The notes under the pieces: generated by a model
The model's input: the letters and a program-made list of their open reading frames with translations, nothing else
Databases searched by the model: none
What the model was told of the DNA's origin: nothing
Shown: positions 51,251 to 61,500 of the stretch, in pieces
Numbering within the stretch: the stretch's first letter is position 1
Layout: every line of letters starts with the position of its first letter
Origin: Symbiodinium natans
Taxonomy: Eukaryota > Sar > Dinophyceae > Suessiales > Symbiodiniaceae
DNA length: 64,000 nt
Assembly: GCA_905221605.1 (NCBI GenBank)
Contig: CAJNDS010002718.1
Span: forward strand, 60,001-124,000
Reading direction: 5' to 3'
Position numbers and translations under genes: made by a program

Positions 51251-53099
51251 CTAGGCTTGGCGCAACACTTGCCTCAGGTGTCCAATCATTGTGTTCCCCA
51301 AAGGCTTTTGCCACATGCAGCCCGCATCGTAAGACACCACGTATGTAGTATGTTCCTCGAGGTTGTTGACAACTGTGAATTCCAGCTCTCCTTCATGCCC
51401 GCTGGTGTACCACTGTTCTAGCAATGTAGACTCCCTCGCGTAGTAACGCTGCCATGTGAGGCCATCGTGCACCTCCACCCGTTCGCTCATCTGCTTGTCA
51501 TCGTCGTTCTTTATGGACGCATCAAAAAACCACTTCGGATGCGCCTCGGGAAGCTTCAGTGTCTCCGGGCCTAAGCCAGCTTGCAACAGCTGCTCGTGGG
51601 CAGCTGTAGGATTGGCTCCGAGGCCGTGCATCTGCTGAACCACGGCCAAACCACCTGAGGTGCCTCCTTCAACTTCAATCTTGGATGCAACCTGGGACAT
51701 CAGAGACTCGGAAGCATCTTCATGTTGAGTAAACCAGGCAGGGGAGTCCGCGGTAGATCCCTCGTGGCGAGCTTGGATGCCCTCCTGTACCTCATCCCAA
51801 CGTCCCTGTGCCACCAGCATGAACAAGCTTGGCAACTCTGTGGTCTCCAGCACGACGAGAGGCCTGCCAGCCTCTGTGACTTTGCTCACGATCCGGAAAG
51901 TTGTATATGGAGGGTACAGGACCTCCATCTCTCCCTTAAACTGCGATAGATCATGAATCTCAGCCGGCACCAGGAATTCCTGCTGTAACATACCTCCGTG
52001 GATCCTATGTTTCAAGGCCTTGCTACAGTGAATCTCGAACTTTACTCCGCCAAAGCAAACGGCCTCTTCTGTCGTAGTGGATGAGAAGGCCTCCCAGACG
52101 ATCACCTCACCCACCTTGTACTGGGCTAGGACATCATCTGGCAACGCGCATCCTCTCTCGACATATTCCCACTACAAGTTAGAGCCAACCTTATATCGCA
52201 CACAAGAACTTCTAGGGGTTACCGTAAACTGTATATGTATACACAGTCATATCTTTGCTTCTCACGGCAAACAACAACTCTGAAGGAAACTTCCAGTCCT
52301 CGCCAAACAGTTCCTACGTGAGGCTGCAGGAGCCTCTTCGGATACATGGCGCTGTAACGGAATGGCTGCATGGTCAGATTGATTAACCTGCCATACACTC
52401 CTGAGTTCTGGTCTGTTTAAAAGCCATCAAAAGTACTTCTGAACAGGATTCTTTTTGAATAAACATATTCTTTAGCTTTAAAGCAAATGAAAAAATTAAA
52501 CGAAACATCTCATCACAGAGCAGTGCCCAGCTTCTCAAGCCGTCCTCGTCATCCTCACGCAGGGCCCTGTTCATCTCGGAGTACACGGAATCTCCTGTGT
52601 ACAGGCGGATTGCCTCCTCCCACTGCTTCTCCTCTGATTCCTGCATCCCGCCTGCGAAGAAGTGCTCGCAAGGGTCAGCCTCGTCAGTCTCTAGAACGAA
52701 CTTGCGGAAGTTCGGCTTGTACTCGACCGCCCCCTCACTGAGTAAAGTCACAGGCTGGATGTTCACCTCAAATTGCTGCCGAGAGCTTAGCGAAGCTGCC
52801 GGCTGTAGGTCCGTGCTGCCTGCCTGCAGCTCGCCATGCGGCTCATGCGGCTCATCATGCTCAGCATCCTCGGACACGTCATGCGCTACCGCTGCGGGAG
52901 GCACAGAGAAGGAGTGGTTCACGGAGCCGGGCAGATCGTGATCGTCAGCATCCGAGCAAAGGGCCTGCGCCAACTGCTTGAGACCAGCTTCCGTGAAGCT
53001 GTCCACGTAACCTCCCGAGATGGGCGTTATGTTGAAAGAAATGGTCTCACATGATGGTGAACTCAGTGAACTAGGAAGCGAAGGCTCCGCGTCCAGCAC
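51251..53099 (-). CDS. ADP-ribosyltransferase (R-S-ExE class) with WWE-like C-terminal domain, two exons
   Basis: Exon 1 (53099-52437) has an acidic, disordered N-terminus and then RLYTGDSVYSEMNRALR, the helix typical of arginine-type mono-ADP-ribosyltransferases. A GT donor at 52436 and TTGTAG acceptor ending at 52172 define a 265-bp intron that keeps frame; a GT at 52464 would not. Exon 2 (52171-51251) reads ERGCALPDDVLAQY (R motif), VWEAFSSTT (S motif) and KGEMEVLYPPYTTF (ExE motif). The three catalytic signatures are thus present in order. The C-terminal about 85 residues (LTWQRYYARESTLLEQWYTS ... TYVVSYDAG-MWQ-GHLRQVLRQ) resemble a WWE domain, which in other proteins binds ADP-ribose units. 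Total about 527 residues. Likely role: transfer of ADP-ribose to protein targets, location unknown; no signal peptide is seen. Further upstream exons are possible. Confidence 0.75.
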
Positions 53100-55542
53100 T
53101 TTGGTTTCAGACGCCGCAGGCTCCGGCTGGTTCCCGCATTGCGACGTCGGCTTTTTGGCTTTCAGCCGGCATCTCGGACTGCAGTAGCCACCCCAAGAAA
53201 TTTTGGCATTGATTTGCCTGAAACAGGGACTCTCTGCAGGATTGGGCAGTTGGCGGCAAGGTTCTTTAAGTTTGTACCTACTATGTACCTATATAGTATA
53301 TACTTGGGCCTTAAAGGGGTTCCTATATAGTAGCTTTAGGGCCCAAGTATATACTAGATAAGTACATGGATCCTTAGGGGATAGGGTCTAGGTAGGGCTT
53401 GCTCCATGTTTTACAAGGAAGTCCTCTATCCTCAGCTGCACAAGATAAGAGCCCCAAACACCGAAAACCGAAGACCTCAGCTTCCCCAACAAAACCTAAA
53501 GCCCAAAGCCTAAACCCAAAAACTTAAACCCTAAACCCAAAACCCTAAACCCCAAACCCTAAACCCTAAACCCTAAACCCTAAACCCTAAACCCTAAACC
53601 CTACACCTATCATCCAGGACGCTCTTTGCATCCAGGGAAGGGGCACTTCTCCACGGACATGGCAGGGCCGAGTTCTACATGGGGATGGGGGGGTTAGGGC
53701 TTAGGTTAGAGTGTAGGGTTTAGGGTTTAGGGTTTGGATTTTGGGGTTTGGGGTCTAGGGTTTAGGGCTTAGGGTGTAGGCTTAAGTCAGGGTCCCTTCT
53801 GTGGGCGGGCGAATGGGTCCTCTGTGCAAGGAGCTGTGGAACAACCTCTGCATGGTTTGCTGCACGATGTGAAGCGCAGGATTTGAACGGCACGGGAGTA
53901 TCAGACTGCCGAAAAACGTGGGTGGAGGGGGGGGTGGGGGGGATGCTCCGAAGCCTGCCTGGCACTTTTTGAAGGTAGCTTGATACGTGGCTGTGGCGGC
54001 AATCATATTTTCCACGATCTATGCTACTAACTGTTCGCACCATAGAAATTTATTCTTACCATCATCATAGTATCACCAGCATGAGCATCATCATCATCAT
54101 CATCATCAAGATCGATACTCGTACTGTTCTAAATAGTCTTCCCGGTAGAAGGGCCCTCAGCCCTAATATTGAATTGGAGCATGGTGCAGAAGTCTGCTTC
54201 TGAACAGAAGAACTTTGACACGGAATTCATGCAGATCAACTTAAGGGATGTTTAGGGTTTAGGGTTTACCGGTTGAGTGTAGAAGGATAGTGATGGTCCC
54301 CTTCTCGGGGTCCGTAGAGTTGGCTAGTAGCAACAATGATCTGCCTCTGGCACATAGGGTTTAGAGTTTAGGGTTTAGGGTTTAGGGTTTAGGGTTTAGG
54401 GGATGATCACTGTGGGTTCAGGGCTTCTCAAGTGGTGGAAGGGGCCCAGGGCTGACGGCTCCAAAAGCAGAAGCGGCTCACCAAAAGCCTTGTCAAGCGT
54501 CTTTTGAAGCTTTCTGGGCTTGAGAGTTTCCGTTGCTATGGCTTATCGGTCCTTTACGAGAACTAGAATGAAGCCTCAGCTCAGAACCCCATAAACCCCA
54601 CAGGCAGAACGACTTGCTTAAGGAGTTTAGACCAAAAGCTAACATGTGCGATTCGAGAAGGCACTGTGCATTCTGCGGCCCAGAGGAAGTTGCACAGGCG
54701 CTGCACTTGCTGGGCTACTAATGCGAGCCATGTCTCCATACCAGGGAAGGACTCCTCCCCGTCATCTTCGGTCGCAGACGCAGCGCCAGAGGCTTCCTCC
54801 AGTCTTCTTGCAGCTGGTTATACCAGTAAACGCTCGGCACGTTTACCCCTTGGGGTGGGGCTCAAGGGTTCCTATCTGGTTCCGAATGCCCACTGGGCAT
54901 CAGACGCCCCATGACCTTTCCTCCTAAGTTTCAGAAGCGGCCGGCTTAGAGTTGGAGCTTCCTTGGTGCAGTCGAAAGTTCTGCCGGGATCCAGGTCATG
55001 GTGTGAACTGGCGGTTCAAGGTTACGATACTCCCCTTAGAACCTTTTTAATATCATCTTAGGTGTTAAATAAAGAAAAATGCAAATAATTCAGGATATAG
55101 GTTATGGTAGGCCTGAGTAGGGCTGAAGATTCGTCGCGCTGAGGGCTGCACTTGCAGTCGGGCGCAATGGGCTTTAGGGATCGGTTGAGGGGTTTAGGTT
55201 GAGGGTTTAGGGTTTAGGGTTTAGGGTTTAGGGTTTAGGGGTTTAGGGTTTAGGGTTTAGGGTTTAGGGTTTGGGGTTTAGGGTTTAGGGATCTCGGCTC
55301 CCCGAGCCTTGACATGAACGAAGCTGGTCGAGGTCGTGGAGGACGTGGAGGACGGGCTGGTGGAGGACATCAGATGGCCTTTTAGGGTTTAGGGTTCAGG
55401 ATTTAGGGTTCAGGGTTTAGTGTTTAGGGTTTAGGGTTCAGCCTTCAGGGTTTAGGGTTCAGCCTTCAGGGTTTGGTTCAGGGATTCTTGTTCCAGGGTG
55501 GACATGAAAGCGGCCTAGTGCAGGTTGCACAAGCAGCGACAC
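53100..55542. other. Repeat-rich interval with one weak exon
   Basis: Arrays: CCCTAAA 53520-53605; TTTAGGG 53700-53775, 54357-54402, 55196-55290 and 55382-55475. (ATC)n at 54085-54107. A minus-strand Ser/Thr-rich piece (MSSTSPSSTSSTTSTSF) at about 55375-55320 could be a 3' exon of the mucin-like gene if the stop at 55543 is spliced out. Otherwise nothing coding is supported. Confidence 0.4.
53276..53372 (+). repeat. Dispersed repeat family E, copy 2, near-perfect hairpin
   Basis: TAGTATATACTTGGGCC at 53294-53310 is exactly inverted at 53340-53356; allowing two mismatches the arms reach 28 bp (53283-53310 and 53340-53367). Homologous to the minus strand of 3153-3246. Confidence 0.75.
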
Positions 55543-58500
55543 CTAAAAGCCGAATGAAACCGCACAAAAGCGGCGGGAAGTTGTCGTAAGCATGAGCTGG
55601 GACGAAGTGGATGAGGCCGAAAACGTCGACGAAGAACTGGTGAAAGTAGAAGGCTCCATGGAGACGGCCCCCCTTGGGGCGAGGGACGTTCTTGCATGAA
55701 CATACCGACCGCTGGAGGTGCTTGCTTGAAAGCTCATGGTGCTTGAACTGCTGAGAACCGACACCTTGCTGGAAGTTGAAGTGACCGTTCCGGTTGAGCT
55801 GGTACTGGTTTGGCTTCTCTCAGTCGTGCTCCTGCTGCTCGAGGTCGTTGTTTCAGAGCCCGTGGTGCTGGAACTGCTGTGTGTCGACACCGTGGAAGTC
55901 GAAGTGGCCGTTATGGTTGAGATGGTACTGGTGGTGCTGGTGAGAGTCAACACCTCGGAGGAAGTTGCAGTACTGGTTTGGCTTCTCTCAGTTGTGCTCC
56001 TGCTGCTCGAGATCGTTGTTTCAGAGCGCGTGGTGCTGGAACTGCTGCGTGTCGACACCGTGGAAGTCGAAGTGGCCGTTGTGGTTGAGATGGTACTGGT
56101 GGTGCTGGTGAGAGTCAACACCTCGGAGGAAGTTGCAGTACTGGTTTGGCTTCTCTCAGTCGTGCTCCCGCTGCTCGAGGTCGTTGTTTTAGAGCCCGTG
56201 GTGCTGGAACTGCTGCGTGTCGACACCGTCGAAGTCGAAGTGGCCGTTATGGTTGAGACGGTACTGGTGGTGCTGGTGAGAGTCAACACCTCGGAGGAAG
56301 TTGCAGTACTGGTTTGGCTTCTCTCAGTCGTGCTCCTGCTGCTCGAGGTCGTTGTTGCAGAGCCCGTGGTGCTGGAACTGCTGCGTGTCGACACCGTGGA
56401 AGTCGAAGTGGCCGTTATGGTTGAGATGGTACTGGTGGTGCTGGTGACAGTCAGCACCTTGGAGGACGTTGCAGTGGAAGTGGACGTTCTGGTTGCCCTG
56501 GTACTTGTTTGGCTTCTCCCAGTCGTGCTCCTGCTGCTCGAGGTCGTTGTTTCAGAGCCCGTGGTGCTGGAACTGCTGCGTGTCGACACCGTGGAAGTCA
56601 AAGTGGCCGTTATGGTTGAGATGGTACTGGTGGTGCTTGTGAGAGTCAGCACCTTGGAGGAAGTGGCCGTTCTGGTTGCGCTGGTACTGGTTTGGCTTCT
56701 CTCGGTCGTGCTCCTGCTGCTCGAGGTCGTTGTTTCAGAGCCCGTGGTGCTGGAACTGCTGAATGTCGACACCGTGGAAGTCGAAGTGGCCGTTATGGTT
56801 GAGATGGTACTGGTGGTGCTTGTGAGAGTCAGCACCTTGGAGAAAGTTGCAGTGGAAGTGGCCGTTCTGGTTGCGCTGGTACTGGTTTGGCTTCTCTCAG
56901 TCTCGCTCCTGCTGCTCGAGGTCGTTGTTTCAGAGCCCGTGGTGCTGGAACTGCTGCGTGTCGACACCGTGGAAGTCGAAGTGGCCGTTATGGTTGAGAT
57001 GGTACTGGTGGTGCTTGTGAGAGCCACCACCTTGGAGGAAGTTGCAGTGGAAGTGGACGTTCTGGTTGCGCTGGTACTGGTTTGGCTTCTCCCAGTCGTG
57101 CTCCTGCTGCTCGAGGTCGTCGTTTCAGAGCCCGTGGTGCTGGAACTGCTGCGTGTCAAAACCGTGGAAGTCAAAGTGGCCGTTCTGGTTGAGATGGTAC
57201 TGGTGGTGCTTGTGAGAGTCAGCACCTCGGAGGAAGTTGCAGTACTGGTTTGGCTTCTCTCAGTCGTGCTCCTGCTGCTCGAGGTCTTTGTTTCAGAGCC
57301 CGTGGTGCTGGAACTGCTGCGTGTCGACACCGTGGAAGTCGAAGTGGCCGTTATGGTTGGGATGGTACTGGTGGTGCTGGTGAGAGTCAACACCTCGGAG
57401 GAAGTTGCAGTACTGGTTTGGCTTCTCTCAGTCGTGCTCCTGCTGCTAGAGGTCGTTGTTTCAGTGCCCGTGGTGCTGGAACTGCTGACTGTCGACACCG
57501 TGGAAGTCGAAGTGGCCGTTATGGTTGAGATGGTACTGGTGGTGCTTGTGAGAGTCAGCACCTTGGAGGAAGTTGCAGTGGAAGTGGCCGTTCTGGTTGC
57601 GCTGGTACTGGTTTGGCTTCTCTCGGTCGTGCTCCTGCTGCTCGAGGTCGTTGTTTCAGAGCCCGTGGTGCTTGAACTGCTGCGTGTCGACACCGTGGAA
57701 GTCGAAGTGGCCGTTATGGTTGAGATGGTACTGGTGGTGCTTGTGAGAGGCAACACCTCGGAGGAAGTTGCAGTGGAAGTGGACGTTCTGGTTGCGCTGG
57801 TACTGGTTTGGCTTCTCCCAGTCGTGCTCCTGCTGCTCGAGGTCGTTGTTTCAGAGCCCGTGGTGCTGGAACTGCTGTGTGTCGACACCGTGGAAGTCGA
57901 AGTGGCCGTTATGGTTGAGATGGTACTGGTGGTGCTTGTGAGAGCCAGCACCTTGGAGGAAGTTGCAGTGGAAGTGGACGTTCTGGTTGCGCTGGTACTG
58001 GTTTGGCTTCTCTCAGTCGTGCTCCTGCTGCTCGAGGTCGTTGTTTCAGAGCCCGTGGTGCTGGAACTGCTGCGTGTCGACACCGTCGAAGTCGAAGTGG
58101 CCGTTATGGTTGAGATGGTACTGGTGGTGCTTGTGAGAGTCAGCACCTTGGAGGAAGTTGCAGTGGAAGTGGCCGTTCTGGTTGCGCTGGTACTGGTTTG
58201 GCTTCTCCCAGTCGTGCTCCTGCTGCTCGAGGTCGTTGTTTCAGAGCCCGTGGTGCTGGAACTGCTGCGTGTCGACACTGTGGAAGTCGAAGTGGCCGTT
58301 ATGGTTGAGATGGTACTGGTGGTGCTTGTGAGAGTCAGCACCCTGGAGGAAGTTGCAGTGGAAGTGGCGGTTCTGGTTGCGCTGGTACTGGTTTGGCTTC
58401 TCCCAGTCGTGCTCCTGCTGCTCGAGGTCGTTGTTTCAGAGCCCGTGGTGCTTGAACTGCTGCGTGTCGACACCGTGGAAGTCGAAGTGGCCGTTATGGT

Positions 58501-61500
58501 TGAGATGGTACTGGTGGTGCTTGTGAGAGTCAGCACCTTGGAGGAAGTTGCAGTGGAAGTGGCCGTTCTGGTTGCGCTGGTACTGGTTTGGCTTCTCTCA
58601 GTCGTGCTCCTGCTGCTCGAGGTCGTTGTTTCAGTGCCCGTGGTGCTGGAACTGCTGACTGTCGACACCGTGGAAGTCGAAGTGGCCGTTATGGTTGAGA
58701 TGGTACTGGTGGTGCTTGTGAGAGTCAGCACCTTGGAGGAAGTTGCAGTGGAAGTGGCCGTTCTGGTTGCGCTGGTACTGGTTTGGCTTCTCCCAGTCGT
58801 GCTCCTGCTGCTCGAGGTCGTTGTTTCAGAGCCCGTGGTGCTGGAACTGCTGCGTGTCGACACCGTGGAAGTCGAAGTGGCCGTTATGGTTGAGATGGTA
58901 CTGGTGGTGCTTGTGAGAGTCAGCACCTTGGAGGAAGTTGCAGTGGAAGTGGCCGTTCTGGTTGCGCTGGTACTGGTTTGGCTTCTCCCAGTCGTGCTCG
59001 TGCTGCTCGAGGTCGTTGTTTCAGTGCCCGTGGTGCTTGAACTGCTGCGTGTCGACACCGTGGAAGTCGAAGTGGCCGTTATGGTTGAGATGGCACTGGT
59101 GGTGCTTGTGAGAGTCAGCACCTTGGAGGAAGTTGCAGTGGAAGTGGCCGTTCTGGTTGCGCTGGTACTGGTTTGGCTTCTCCCAGTCGTGCTCCTGCTG
59201 CTCGAGGTCGTTGTTTCAGAGCCCGTGGTGCTTGAACTGCTGCGTGTCGACACCGTGGAAGTCGAAGTGGCCGTTATGGTTGAGATGGTACTGGTGGTGC
59301 TTGTGAGAGCCAGCACCTTGGAGGAAGTTGCAGTGGAAGTGGACGTTCTGGTTGCGCTGGTACTGGTTTGGCTTCTCCCAGTCGTGCTCCTGCTGCTCGA
59401 GGTCGTTGTTTCAGTGCCCGTGATGCTGGAACTGTTGCGTGTCGACACCGTGGAAGTCGAAGTGGCCGTTATGGTTGAGATGGTACTGGTGGTGCTTGTG
59501 AGAGTCAGCACCTTGGAGGAAGTTGCAGTGGAAGTGGCCGTTCTGGTTGCGCTGGTACTGGTTTGGCGTCTCTCAGTCGTGCTCCTGCTGCTCGAGGTCG
59601 TTGTTTCAGTGCCCGTGGTGCTGGAACTGCTGCGTGTCGACACCGTGGAAGTCGAAGTGGCTGTACGCGTCGTGCTTGACGGCAAGAACTCCGTTTCGTC
59701 GGCGCTTGTGCTGGACTGTGTCATTTGCAGGATGATGGCTGTTGTGGTGAATCGGCTAGAACTCCTCGTGGAAGTGCTGGTACTTTCGGATGGCCATGTG
59801 GTGCTCGCCGACTTTGTCGTGGTCGTTTCTGTGCCGGCTGACGTCGTTACAGTGCTCTGTGTCCTCGGGCTCATCAATTCTGTCGAGGTATACCACGTAT
59901 ACCCCTAAACGACCCGAAACTCTGCAAATTTGGGAAAATGTCACCATAAACCCTAAACCCTAAACCCTAAACTCTAAACATTAATCCCGGGAAGGGTCCT
60001 GGTGCTTGTGGTGGAGGTTGTGCTCGGGGCGGCCTCGCAACTGCCCGTGTAGTACGGCTCCTCCAGGGAAGCCTCGATCTCTCCGAGGTAGCCACTGACG
60101 CAGGTGCCTGGGTGTAGTTACAGGTTTAGGGTTTAGGGTTTAGGGTTTAGGGTTTAGGGTTTAGGGTTTAGGGTTTAGACGGGTTCGTATGGAATGAAAC
60201 TAACTAGGGAACTCGGCACCCCATACGAACCCCTAACACCTCAAACTCACCTCAAAGGGTTATATATAAACACAAAACCCTAAACCCTAGGTACCTAGTT
60301 CCCGACTTCCCATTTACGAGCCGGTTTCGGTCTGGGGATGGGGGGGATGGCTGTCCTGTGAGGAATTAAAGTGGCCTGGCCTGCTTCAAGCGATCTTACT
60401 CCAGAAGCCCTATACACACTCAACCCTGACAACGGAGATAGTTGAAGGCCACTTCTTCAACCCATCAAGTCTGTTTTGTCAGTTCCTCTCCAGCCCATGC
60501 CACCCCAGAAGCTCCCATGTGTTTTTGGGGGTTGGAGGTGCTTCATTCCAGCAGGTCTTGAAGCTTCGGTTACTGGTGAGTGCAGCTTACCTCGGGTGGA
60601 GCACCAGGACTCCGCATTGATGCTGCGAAGGAGCAGCCAAAGGGCACACTGAAGCCGGTAGAATGCTCCGGGCACGGGACAGCAGCACAGCTTCCAGTGA
60701 AGTAGGGATACCTCAGCATCCGTCGCCGAAAATCTCCGCAACAACACAAAACCCGAGCGGCCTCAACCTTGAGCTCCCTCACCTCCTTCCGTCGCGTTCT
60801 TCCTGCTAGCGCCGTTTTTGCGAATAAGAACAAATGACACTCTCATAATCCGATTCTTACTATTACTGTTATAACTCTTATTCCTGTTTTGACTATGATT
60901 ACTTTTCTTCTTCTTATTCCTTTCTTACTATTCTTGGGCCAAGCTACTCATCCGATCGTGAGATGACTCCCGAGTGCCCGGCATCGCAGATGCAGCCATG
61001 CAAAACTCCCAGACCTGGGGATATGATATAGGGGTCGGAAGAAGAATAATGAAAACATATAGTAATAATAATGATGATAACAATAACAATAATAATCATA
61101 ACAGTAGTCCTAGGGTCCCTTTAGGATTATACAACAATAACCCCCCAAAACTCTATTCCAATTATTCAGGCCCCTATATTACTTGGAGAAGTTTGTGTAA
61201 AATGATTGGGTCTGGGGGATCTTCTAAAAGTACAGGGTTTAGGGGTTTGGTTTTATAGGGGAATTCTTGTGAAATGATAGGGTTTGGGCTTTCTAGGGGA
61301 AATTCTTGTAAAGAAAGTATAGGGTTTAGGGTTTAGGTGGAGAGGAAAACTTGTATAACTACAGGGTTTAGGGTTCCGTTTTGGGGGGGGGGGGGGTGCT
61401 TGCAGGACCGCAACCCCAGAGGAACCCAGGAACGGGGACCCCTTCTATACCTCAGAGATACCCGATTACAACCCAAGGGCCCCCCATGCTTCAGAACCCC

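Noticed and set aside
55736-59908. A 1,390-codon plus-strand open frame rich in Val, Leu and Glu
   Set aside because: It mirrors the frame-preserving minisatellite. The minus frame has spliced upstream exons and a paralogue; the plus frame has neither.
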